The position numbers and the translations under genes are program-made. Shown here one piece after another: positions 47,665 through 58,176 of a DNA stretch of 64,000 bases (position 1 is its first letter; each line of letters starts with the position of its first letter). The notes below the pieces were generated by a model, which was not told the origin of the DNA, did no database searches, and was given only the letters and a program-made list of their open reading frames with translations. Origin of the DNA: Tricholomella constricta (taxonomy: Eukaryota; Basidiomycota; Agaricomycetes; Agaricales; Lyophyllaceae). Where the stretch lies: positions 248,001 to 312,000 of the forward strand of contig JAACJP010000033.1 in assembly GCA_013368375.1 (NCBI GenBank). The letters run 5' to 3'.

Positions 47665-47684
47665 TCGGTCCGCGTATCCGGACC
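47665..47684. promoter_or_regulatory. Perfect inverted repeat CGGTCCG/CGGACCG in the AKR promoter
   Basis: Two 7-nt arms around a 6-nt spacer, 28 bp upstream of the TATA box. CGG/CCG arms are typical for binuclear zinc-cluster (Zn2Cys6) regulators, so it could be an operator of the aldo-keto reductase. Confidence 0.45.
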
Positions 47685-47711
47685 GCGTTCCGCTCATATG
47701 GACGAAGGAAG

Positions 47712-47718
47712 TATAAAG
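47712..47718 (+). promoter_or_regulatory. TATA box of the aldo-keto reductase
   Basis: TATAAAG 62 bp before the ATG. Confidence 0.6.
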
Positions 47719-47779
47719 CCCCAGAAGCTCAATAATCTCGCTAAATCACCTCCTTTCACCCCCATTCATCACAAAAACA

Positions 47780-49110
47780 ATGTCTCTCGGAAAGCACATC
47801 ATCCTCTCCACCGGCGCCAAGCTGCCCCAGATCGGTCTCGGAACATGGCTCTCGAAGCCCAGGGAGGTCGAGCACGCAGTATGTGGTTTTTTCTTCTTCT
47901 TCAATATCTTCCGCAAAGCAAACCGAGATCTGATGGTATCGCGGTGGCTATAGGTCGAGTACGCCGTCCGGAATGGTTATCGCCACCTCGATCTTGCGAT
48001 GATTTACGAGAATCAGCACGAGGTCGGTGCCGCCCTTAAGAAGGTCATTCCTTCCGTCGTGAAGCGGGAAGACCTCTTCATGACATCGAAGCTCTGGAAC
48101 TCGGCCCACCAACCTGCTGAAACTGAGAAGGAACTGGATGAGACCCTGAAGCAGCTCGGGACTGAATACCTCGACCTCTACCGTGAGTGTCCGCTATATG
48201 CGCTTTCCCCGCCCGCCCTCGGGCTGATTTTCTTGTGCGCAGTGATCCACTGGCCCATTGCATTCCCCCCTGGAAACGGACTTAATCCCCCTCACGCCAC
48301 GAAAGCGGGTGAGACCGCCATCGACACCGAGACCAGCCTCGTGGACACCTGGAAAGCTATGATCGCTCTCCCCAAATCGAAGGTATGTCAATATCTACAC
48401 TGTTGCTTCCATCGTCTCATTCCGTTCTCTACTAGGTCAAGGCCATTGGTGTTTCTAACTTCACGGTCGAGCAGCTAAAGGGAATTATCGGCGCGACAGG
48501 TGTCGTTCCGGTGTGTATATTGTCTTCCTGGCATGATCGCGGCATCTGATATCCCTCAGGCGGTGAACCAAATCGAAGCACACCCCCTCCTTCCCCAGGA
48601 TGAGCTTGTCGCGTACTGCAAGTCCCAAAACATCCACATTACCGCATACAGCCCCTTGGGAAACAACTGTGAGTCTTCCCTTCTCTGACTTCGAAAATAA
48701 TTGCTCACATCACATGCTCCTTCAGTGATCGGCAAGCCCAAGCTGACAGAAAACCCCATCGTGGAGGAGGTCGCCAAGAAACTGAACGCCACGACCGCAC
48801 AGGTCCTGGTCGGGTGGGGTGCACATCGAGGATATTCGGTTATCCCTAAGAGTGTCCAGGAGGAGCGCATCATCTCGAACTTCAAGCAGGTCGAGTTGAG
48901 CCAGGAAGACTACGAGAAGATCAGCGCGATCGGCCACGGTAATTACACCAGGTACGTCGTTTTTCTCTTCTCTCCTCGTGTCGTGGGTTCATGACAGTTT
49001 TTGACGGATGCAGGTTCAACATCCCCTTCACGTATAAGCCCAAGTGGGACGTGAACATCTTCGACGAGCCGGTCGAGAAGCAGGCTGCGTTCAAGGTCAA
49101 GATCCAGTAA
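47780..49110 (+). CDS. Aldo-keto reductase (NADPH-dependent)
   Basis: TIM-barrel enzyme that reduces aldehydes or ketones. Start [20 protein letters not shown]. Exons joined across short introns give [90 protein letters not shown] and [16 protein letters not shown]. The catalytic tetrad is present: Asp (DLAMIY), Tyr (MIYEN), Lys (TSKLWN) and His (LIHWP). The cofactor-binding IPKS block suggests NADPH. Ends AAFKVKIQ. About 330 residues, the normal length. Substrate unknown; xylose-reductase-like and general aldehyde reductases share these features. Confidence 0.94.
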
Positions 49111-49714
49111 TTCCGGTGTATAGCATAGACAGTCATTAAACAAACTTGTAATCATTATTCATCATTTTATGAAACGAGACGTTCTCTCCCAGTTGGCTCG
49201 GTGTGGCTGCGAAGGCAAGGCCGAAGGCTACCATCCTTTCATAGATAGAAGGTGCGGAGGTAATGCACCAGCCTCATTGATGATACTCTTTTCAACCATT
49301 ACGACAAGGTACTTACGGTGACAACACGAGTACGTGGGCCGTAAGCGCCACTTCGCAGCCTTCTATCGAGCTCAGCATGAAAGAGATGAGGCATTAAGTA
49401 AGTTTCATTCGCCAGGCCAGCGGAAAGCCGACAGAAGAAGTAACTCTGATTTTCAAGCAGTAGAGGATCCTAGCCAAGTTGTTACACGAGTCCATGAGGG
49501 CTCAGGGGGCCGAGTTAAAGTCAAGTTTCATCTCAGAGCATCTCGAGAGGAAAACCAGAATTGTGAACACAGTCACATGGAGGGAATTTAAATATCCACA
49601 TCAGCCAGTCGACGCCGTTGTTGAAGTCCAGAAGAGGACGAGGAGGAACGAGAGTAACACTGCTCGTCTGTTTCCTACCAAATAATGGCAAATGGTCCGT
49701 GCGCAGGTACTCAC
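49111..49714. other. Intergenic, no gene recognised
   Basis: 3' flank of the aldo-keto reductase and upstream region of the U1-like RNA gene. Open frames here are short and unconvincing. Confidence 0.45.
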
Positions 49715-49722
49715 TATATAAG
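49715..49722 (+). promoter_or_regulatory. TATA box of the U1-like RNA gene
   Basis: TATATAAG at -33 to -26 relative to the predicted RNA start at 49748, the expected spacing for a TATA-dependent start. Confidence 0.6.
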
Positions 49723-49747
49723 CAGTAAAGCGACATATGAACACCTC

Positions 49748-49921
49748 ATACTTACCTTGATGGCACAAGCCCCTTCAACTACCCGGGTTTGTGGGCCGTG
49801 GAGACTCCCCATAGCACGGCGACCCTGTCCATACAGGGAGTGTCTGCGGCTTGTATGGGCTTCGGCTCATGCACCGTCTCAATATTTTCCTGTCCCGCTC
49901 CGGCCACTCTGGCTGGGCGGG
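49748..49921 (+). ncRNA. Candidate U1 spliceosomal snRNA
   Basis: 174 nt (human U1: 164). The 5' end ATACTTACCT is the universal U1 sequence complementary to 5' splice sites. Nucleotides 12-16 (GATGG, 49759-49763) pair with CCGTC (49874-49878), the position of helix H. Inside are stem 1 CACAAGCCC/GGGTTTGTG (49764-49772/49785-49793), stem 2 GCCGTG/CACGGC (49795-49800/49815-49820), a small CCCTGT/ACAGGG hairpin, and stem 3, 9 bp with a TTCG tetraloop (49852-49873). A single-stranded Sm-like AATATTTTCC (49881-49890) and a terminal hairpin CCCGC-CCGGCC/GGCTGG-GCGGG (49894-49921) follow. Odd points: loop 1 lacks the GATCANGAAG U1-70K site, the Sm site is degenerate, and stem 2 has only ATAGCAC against the usual ATTGCAC. 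The 5' motif could also be an intron donor on the other strand. Confidence 0.62.
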
Positions 49922-50066
49922 CGCTCTTTTTTGTTCGCCGTCTGTCCTAACCCTAACCTTAATGTGCATCAAAAAAGAATTGGTTTTCATTCAATTTATT
50001 CAATCACCGTGTGAAGTGTATGCAGTATTTATTCGGCTTGTGTCGCTCGAGAAAATAGTGAATTCA

Positions 50067-51005
50067 TCACTCGTCGTCATCGTCATCCTCCTCTGCATCG
50101 TCTCCAAAGAACGCATCTTGTGGTTCCTCCGGTTTGTGTGCATCTTTCGACGCCGACGCCACAACCTTCTTCGAGCCACTACCACTCCAATCAGCTCCTC
50201 CCGAGGGCTTCTCATCATGGCCCCGAGAATGTAAATGAAGTTCTGGCTCCAACGAGATTTCACCAGTCTCCATACGCTTCCGTATCCAACTCCGCACCTC
50301 TTCAGAATCTGGGTTGACTTTGGGTATTGATTTTTCTGATGATGTTGTCTCCTCTCGGATTTCCGGAGGGAAAAGCGAGATATATTTCTTGGTTTTGGGA
50401 TAATGCTGTCATGGATAGCGGATGTTAGCTCCACAGTCCGCCCCGAATAATAACAATGAGTGGACGCACCAGAATGTAGTTGAGGTCGACGCGAAGCTCG
50501 GCTAGTGTGGCTTCTAGTTGTGGTTTCGATGAAGCCTCTGCAGATGCAAGGCGTTTCTTCGTCTGATTCAGTTTTCGGACGACTTTTTGTCGTTCTGGAA
50601 TCTTTGTGAGCGCAAGTAGCTGATGTAGGTGAAAAATAGTCACCGAAAAATTTGACTTTGTGGTATCGTATCGCAATGTCGCGCTCCTTCTTCGACGCCT
50701 CTGCTTGGACTAGATCTGCCTCTAACGTCTTCAGTCGCCGTTCAGTCTCGACCCTGACATCTGCTGCAAGTTTGTCCTATTGAACTCATATAAATAGCCG
50801 TAACGGATAAAATGAAAACTTTACGCACCTTTGCCAATAATCTCCGGGTCTGCCTCAACGCGGATTTGATTTTCTGAACGCCTGGTACGCTGGTCGATTC
50901 CTTCTGAGGCTGATGTCTGCGTGGCCTCTGTTTTGACGGCCCCGCTGCACTCGAGGATGACGCCTTGCCTGAACGCGACGTTTTATCTGTTCTTGTTGGC
51001 CCCAT
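50067..51005 (-). CDS. EFG1: rRNA-processing protein EFG1
   Basis: Nucleolar factor for early 18S rRNA maturation (small-subunit processome). Start MGPTRTDKTSRSGKASSSSA (51003-51005). Three introns. The EFG1 domain reads VQKIKSALRQTRRLLAK, DKLAADVRVETERRLKTL, KKERDIAIRYHKVKFF, ERQKVVRKLNQTKKRLA, EATLAELRVDLNYILHYPK, TKKYISLFPP: a continuous basic helix block followed by the conserved YHKVKFFERQK...LNYxxHYPKxxKYISLF motif. Acidic tail FFGDDAEEDDDDDE. About 265 residues. Divergent from ELP1. Confidence 0.93.
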
Positions 51006-51173
51006 GAGAGAACTTCAGAAAGCTGATACTCGATCGGCGGCTAATTTCAGCAGTTGTTTGGCTTCATGCCAAACACCCACCCACAAGGAAAGTTTCGGCA
51101 TCAGGCTCATTTCCAAGATCTGCTCTCTGTTTATGCTGTAGACCGTCGCGTGCCATACCAAAGGGCTTGAAAG
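51006..51173. promoter_or_regulatory. Shared divergent promoter of EFG1 and ELP1
   Basis: Only 168 bp separate the two start codons, so both promoters and 5' leaders must fit here. No TATA box is seen on either strand. Confidence 0.6.
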
Positions 51174-54100
51174 ATGCGTAATCTCACATTGTTTGCCACA
51201 AATGCGACCGATCTTCAAAATGCCAACGTTTCGGCCACGGCTGTTGATGCCGACGAAAATGTTATCTATGCAACCTCGGAACGACAGGATCCAGACGGGA
51301 ACGTTGCCGTTGAAGTATGGAAGATAGGGAATGATGAGGTGAGTGCACTCTGAGAATGGATGTCTCTGGGCATTTATGATGAGCATTACGTTAGACACCA
51401 CCAACTGTTTTCGCTATGTTCACGGCCACCTTCGCGTCCTCACACAACTCTAATGCTGTGCAAGTCATCTCGTTACGCGTTATTCCAGAAGTTCGAAGTC
51501 TCTCCGTTATCATGCGCAATGGAGACATCACAATGATTTCCCTGGAGGATGATACAGCTGTGGGTTACGAAGTCAGCATGGCTTCTTGGTTAGCCAATGT
51601 AAAACTCATATGTTACAGGTCGAGGTAGAGGGCACGGTAGAACCTTGGATCTCTGCAGCTTCGTGGAGTCCCGATGAATCTCTTCTGGTTATTGTAACAG
51701 GTATTCGCAAAATCCCCTTAATTCTGAGATAAGCTGACATGAAAACTAGGCGAGGATAAGCTGATCTTGATGACTTCAACCTTCGATGTCCTTTCTGAGG
51801 CACTTATACACGCGACTGAATTTGGGGAAGGTGAGTAATTTGTTCACCTTTGCCAATATATCTATAATCCACGTACCAGATGCTCCAATCAACGTCGGGT
51901 GGGGATCCAAGCAGACCCAATTCCACGGCTCTCTAGGAAAGGCTGCTGCACAAGCCCCTACACAGGTAGTAATTGGCTCGAGTCCTGATGACGATGAGGT
52001 ACCCCGTATCAGTTGGCGCGGGGATGGGACCCTCTTCGTCGTGTCTACACTTTCACCTGCCGGGCCATCCATGCGTCATCGCACGCTTCGCGTGTATGAC
52101 CGCGAAGGCGCGCTGCAGTCGACCTCGGAAGCGGTCGCCGGCCTCGAACATCCACTGGTTTGGCGGCCGTCCGGGAATTTGATTGTTGGAACGCAACGGT
52201 TCGGGTTTGATGGTGGTGGCGGAGGTAGAGAGGGCAGGCATGACGTTGTATTCTTTGAGCGTAATGGGCTGCGCCACGGGGAATTTGGGATTAGGGCTGC
52301 AGAGTTGGCCTCAAAGGGCGAAAGTGACAGCAGGAAGTGGGGTTATAAAGTTCGTGAACTGAGTTGGAGTTCTGATTCAAACGTTCTCGCGATCTGGATA
52401 GAGCGAGATGAGGGTGACATAGGTACTGTATCCCATTCTTTGGACGGTTCTTCTTTTGTTAAGGTCGACATCTTTTCTTGCTTCGCGAAGTCCAATTGTG
52501 GACGACAGGAAATTATTACTGGTACGTCATCAGTTCCAGCCCTGGTACTCGTAGCCCAGCGTTTATTTCAGGTACCTTAAGCAAGAAATCATGGCCCCGG
52601 AGACAGATGGGAAACGAGAACGATTCACTTCTGTAGCTTGGCATCCCGAGCATGCACTGCAAATGATTCTCACCACATGCAGTATGGACCCTGCCAATCG
52701 CCCGTATACACTATCGCACCACTGAGAACATAAATTTCTTACAGCCAAAGTAATCCAAAGGACTTATACATGGGAGACGTTCGCCTCGCCTTCGCAACCT
52801 CCGATCGATTCTGGCGCGGTGGCCGTTCTCGACGGAAGTTCGTCAATATCATCTTGGCCTGTATCAGTCCCCGCAGGCTAATCAATGCCCATTGACAGCT
52901 GACATCCTTTTGACGCCATTCCGGGTCCAGAATGTTCCACCTCCGATGTCGTCAGCCAAAATCTCTCTTTCTGGATCTCAGCCCTCATCCGTCGAGAACT
53001 CGCGTGTGCCAGTCTATGCAAGTTTTTCCTCAGATTCTGATACTCTTGCTGTGCTATGGGAATCGGGGTATACAGAACTTTGGTTCCTAAAAACGCGTTT
53101 AGAGGGTGGTCGAGGAAAGATCGTGGACCCCACTAGAGTCTGGTCTGGTTTCCTGAATGGAGGTTTAAAGAACGCACGGCAGATCCAACTTAGCTCCGAT
53201 ATTACCGGCCAGTCTTCCATCATTGTTGTGTTGTGGACAAATCAAGGCAACGACTATGTCACGACTCTTCGACTTGAAGAATTCGCAGTTAAAGCGGATC
53301 CCACGACCATTGCTCTGCCTCACCCTAATTCTCGACTGGTGGATGCTGCAAATCAGATTACAATACAGGGTCCGACTGGCGAGCTACACCGATGTAAGCC
53401 CTGTGTCTGCGTCTTCCATCATCTACTTAGCCTTGCTTTCGCAGACGATGACGAACAAAAAAAAATTCTCCCGGTGGCGCAGCTTCAAGAATTCTGCCTA
53501 CAGTCACAGAGTGTTGCTGTCCCATCCCCGGAAGCCGAGCAGGAAATCATCTACGTGGGCCTGGGGAGTTCAGGCAAACTCCGCATTGCATCTGGGCAAT
53601 TGAATCACGTCCTTGCAACCAATGCGACGTCGTTTACTGTCGCCTCCGGCTTCGTTATCTTTACTACAACAGCTCATGAAGCGAAGTTCGTCCCACGGAC
53701 GAGTTTGAGAGCCCTCCTGGACTCCCAGGACGTGGAGTCGAAACCAGAGAAGGCGGACTGGGAAACACGCCGCGTCGAGCGAGGGTCGAGGATCGTTGTC
53801 GCCGTGCCGAGCGCCATGAGCTTGGTCCTCCAGATGCCCCGTGGAAATCTGGAGACGATCAACCCAAGGCCACTGGTCATGGAGGTCGTTAAGCAGGATA
53901 TTGACGCGTAAGTGCCTTCATCTCTGGCCAGGATCGCACGTCTTTAATCCAACATAGTGGAAATTATCGCAAAGCGTTCTTTGCATGCAGGAAGCATCGG
54001 ATTGACCTTAATGTTCTTGTCGATCATGATCAGGCCAAGTTTCTGGAGCGCATATCTGCATTCGTCGAACAGATCCACGAGGTTGATCACATCAATTTGT

Positions 54101-56256
54101 TCTTGTCCGGCCTAGGGTTCGTTAAGGTTAACGTCTGTACGCGAAAGGTTGTACTCACACTGTTACCATAGGCGTGGTTCACAGCCCCCCGAAACCATCG
54201 CAAAGCTCTGCGATGCTGTCAGGACAGAATTAGAGAACAAGGATCTGACAAAATACGTGAATTCACTACTCACGGCGTATGTTGTGAAGACACCTCCTGA
54301 TCATGAAGCTGGTCTCGCACTCTTACTTCGTCTTCGAGGTGATTTACACCACCTCTTTCATTGCGTTGATGTGATACTGATTCAGCACGAACAGAGAGCA
54401 ACCCAGATGTGGTCGAAGACGCTGTGAAGTACATAATCTTCCTGGTTGACGCCAACCGACTTTTCGACACTGCTCTTGGAATGTATGACTTCTCGCTGGT
54501 ATTGATGATTGCCCAAAATGCTCAGAAGGTACGTTGACCATACTTCATATTCATCACTATATGTCCTCCGTCCTCAGGATCCAAGAGAGTATCTTCCTTT
54601 CCTTCGCGAGTTGCGGGCACTGGAGAAATACTATCAGCGATTCAAGATCGACGACCATCTAAAGCGACGCGAAAGTGCCTTGCGGAATCTTAAACTTGCT
54701 GGTCAGTTTAGATGTATCACCAAGCGGGCCCTCAATGAAAGATACCTTCAACAGGAGAAAATTACTTTGACGAAGCTTCCGCATATGTCGAACTACATCA
54801 ATTGTATGACGAAGCTTTGAGGATATGGAAGGGTACTGACCGATACAATGTGTGTGGTATTCTTGTTCTGCTAGCAATGATTGATGTATTTGCTTTTCAC
54901 AGACTATTCTCGAGTTATATGGTGACTGGCTCTTTGAACGTCGCGAGTTCAGGCAGGCAGGATCTGGTGAGGGATTTCTTCGGTCTCCTTGCAGTAACAC
55001 CTGATAAACTTGGATTATGCCATAGTGTTTATCGAAGCACAGAACTTCTCGAAAGCCATGGTCGCGCATGAAAAAGCTCTTGATTGGCAGGAGCTCTTCT
55101 ATCTCGCTGCTCAGACAAGCATGTCCGAGGAAGATGTCATTTCTACAGGCTATAGAGTCGCAGGTTTGCACAATTTTTCTCCTTTTTGAACCTTCACTTG
55201 ACATTTCGTATCCAGAGGATCTCTCCTCCAAGAAGCGTCACTCGGAAGCTGCTCGAGTTCTCCTCGACTACTCCAAGGACATCCGTGAGGCCATCATTGC
55301 ATATGTGCAAGGAAACTATTTCTCCGAGGCTCGTCGAATAGTATGTCCCACCATCCAACTGTTTGTGGTTTTTCCAACGATATTTTCTAGCTCGCGCTAC
55401 ATTCTAAGCCAGAGCTTGTGGAGGATGTCGTTCATCCCGCTGCTTTGGAAAGTTGTGCTCAGGTCGTGGAAGACATCAACGAATGCAAGGAGCAATTGCG
55501 AAAGCAGCTCAACAGGATTCGCGAACTTCGCATTCGGAAAGTCGAAGAGCCTGGTAAAGTTGCTGCCATTTGGGCGGCTCCATATTATCCATTGACACCT
55601 TTCCAGACGCCTTTTACGGGATGGAGGACGTGGCTCTCCATAATGTTGATGTAATGACAGATGTCTCGATGGCTCCGACGACGTTCACTCGATATACTGT
55701 GGCTCCTACGACAGCTTCTCGATCATCAAAGTTGGTTCTTCTTGTCGCTCATGCAAATACTTGGCTGAGCACGTGCCTGGTATAGACAGAGTTCGCGCTC
55801 GAAGCGAAAGATGGAACGGAAAATAGGGTCTGGGAGGAAAGGCACGGTCGACGAAGAAGAATACCTCTTGAAATCGCTCACGAAACTTGCTGCACGAGTT
55901 GCTACGATACAAGGTATAAGACGACCAATACCCACACGCCGCTCAGAGCTAATACATATCAACTTCCAGATGAAGCAAAAGGGCTCCTCCCGCATCTTCT
56001 ACAGTTCACGCCGGAGCATCGTCAAGAAGGCGTGGCGATGCAACAGCATCTAGCAGAATTTGGCCTGGAATTGAAACGCAGTCTCGAGGAGATTTGGTAC
56101 AAGCCGCCCGAGGAGCAGCCCGTCGATAGTTGGGCTACACGGATGGAAGAGGTAGAGAGGGAAAAGCGGACTAATCCCGTCGACAAGCTGCCAAAGCCAG
56201 AGCTGCCGAGCAGCAGCAATGGTTGGCGGATGAACTTGTTTGATTTCGAATCATGA
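51174..56256 (+). CDS. ELP1: Elongator complex protein 1
   Basis: Scaffold of the Elongator complex, which adds the 5-carboxymethyl group to wobble uridines of tRNA in the cytoplasm. Start MRNLTLFATNATDLQNANVS. The WD40 beta-propellers contain ISLRVIPEVRSLSVIMRNGD, AASWSPDESLLVIVTG, and the hallmark VVFFERNGLRHGEF after GTQRFGFDGGG. Later: VRELSWSSDSNVLAIWIERD, SFSSDSDTLAVLWESGYTEL, then the helical TPR-like part KFLERISAFVEQIHEVDHIN, DPREYLPFLRELRALEKYYQ, FKIDDHLKRRESALRNLKLA and FREAGSGEGFL-like segments read across introns. Near the C-terminus is a basic GSGRKGTVDEEEYLLKSLTK, the conserved tRNA-binding stretch of Elp1. Ends GWRMNLFDFES. About a dozen or more introns; intact as far as I could join it. 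Confidence 0.95.
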
Positions 56257-58132
56257 GATTCACTTAGGCCATGCATGTGTCAAGTACCTTCTTTGGGCAC
56301 AGTAGTGGCTTGAATACTAGGTGTTTACTAAATGTATTATCTCCCTATCTGTAGAGGATATGTAACAGACATTGACCTCGAATGGCCATCTGGAGATGCC
56401 AGAACAGATACCGTATTGTGTCCGATACGTACTTGCACGGACAACTCGACGGCTATAATGAAACAAAATTGCTCAGGTGTACTCCAGTCTACTCCAGGTC
56501 TCCTTTCGTCCTTTCCACACGGGTCCCTGCCGAAGCCGAGGTCGAACTTTTCACATCATCGCTAAACCCCCGGGCCTTTTTGGCGAGAAGTGATCGAGCC
56601 ATACTTTAGCCTCTCTAACGGCGTTGCTAGTATATACTGTATACGAATTATATCCGCTTTCTGATGATTGTCCCGGCGATAATCCATCTGAAAATTGGTT
56701 ACCATCTAGCCAGGTGGTCGCTTCTCCACATGGCAACTTATAACGACCACTTCGAAACTCACAGGTCCAGATCGGGTCCTTTGATTTCCGAAAATGCCCA
56801 CTCTATCTTCGGGGTCCCATAAAATTTTGATAGAGAGCAGATGTGAACACACGTTACTCTCGCATATACCAGTTGCGCCACACTTGCATAGACTCGGATG
56901 TTTATTAAGACGGTAATAGCTCTGCTCGCTCGACTCGACCAAGAAAAGCTCATAGGACTTTTTTTTTGTGCGCTGCCTTTACAGATTTTGTAGATCTGGA
57001 TGGCGGAATAACTCGATTCTGGGTCATTTTCCTGGGCGCTCTTCAGATTTAAATTAGCGTCGATCAATCGGAATGCCACGTGGAAGCAGACTTGGGTTGT
57101 GCCTCGTGAGCAAACATTTATGATCGCGACGTCGGCGTCGACCAAATGGCCTTTTCACAACCTATGCTTCCTGTGCGACCATCTATCGGCAGATCTCTCG
57201 AGTCTATTCGTCATAATTCGCTGTGAATTACCCGAGTGCATCGCACTACCCGTTTGTTGAAGGACCTGTCTGCCAACTGAAGTCAAGACTTGACGGTCCC
57301 CGTCCGCGATGGGCACGAATACGCAAAAGAAAAGCTCAGACAACACGCTGGGGCTCCATCCATGGGATACAGAGACACCTGAGCGGCATATGGAGAGCAG
57401 GATAAACTTTGGCAAGGTGTTCGTGATTCACACCCGTATCAAGTGACCACAATCATCTGCTGTCCATCATCGCTTTCGCTGGATTTGTTTCGCAAGTGGC
57501 ATCAACAGTCCATAGCACAAGACCTGAACTCCTCGTCATCTGATCGCGACACTCGTCATTCGATGTCGAATACACCGAGAGACGACCACACGTTTTCCAG
57601 AGAACGGTGTATAGTCCGCGTAGATGGGGTGATTGATTTCCACATGTGGCCCACAAGTATGAAATACCTTTCCCTTTCTGTTCTTCTTCATTAATTATTT
57701 TCGTTCGCATCCCAATGGGTTTTGACCAACAGTGATGACCGGCCCTTTACCCCTCACAGGCACAAGGACACGCGCCTTTAATCGTCTCGCGCAAGTGCAA
57801 GCCACAATTCGAACATCTAAGAAGCCATCGGTTTTCCTTTTCAGATTGCTTGGTCTCTTGCGTTGTTCATTCGCAAAGATATATTGGCCTGTGGGAAGCG
57901 CACGCGTCGCAGTCATCTGCTTCTGTTTGCGCGTGGGCGACCAACTGTTTCCGTGCATTGCAAGGTCACGTCGGGCGAGCAACCCCATTGTTACCCATTC
58001 TGCTGCTCCACCCCGATTCTTGCTCTCCTCTTCCCGATGAGTCGAAAGCATAGTAATGATATCGCCTTCAATTTGGGCTCCTCGTCTCGGCCGACAATCA
58101 ATTTTCTCATCTGCTTAGGGTTTTCTCGTCTG
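56257..58132. other. 1.9-kb stretch without a recognised gene
   Basis: Short open frames only. A minus-strand sequence near 56835-56885 has an A-box-like TGGCGCAACTGG but no matching cloverleaf. The last part is the GH81 promoter. Confidence 0.45.
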
Positions 58133-58139
58133 TATAAAG
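58133..58139 (+). promoter_or_regulatory. TATA box of the GH81 gene
   Basis: TATAAAG 44 bp before the ATG at 58177. Confidence 0.55.
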
Positions 58140-58176
58140 TCTGTCAGACTTCTCAGTATGCTTCAGTTGCTCTGCA

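Noticed and set aside
49946..49958. Telomere-like CCTAACCCTAACC
   Set aside because: Only two repeat units, in unique sequence after the U1-like gene; too short to be an interstitial telomere.
56835..56890. tRNA-like A box (TGGCGCAACTGG) on the minus strand
   Set aside because: No acceptor or T stem can be formed and the B box is poor; at most a degraded tRNA-derived fragment.
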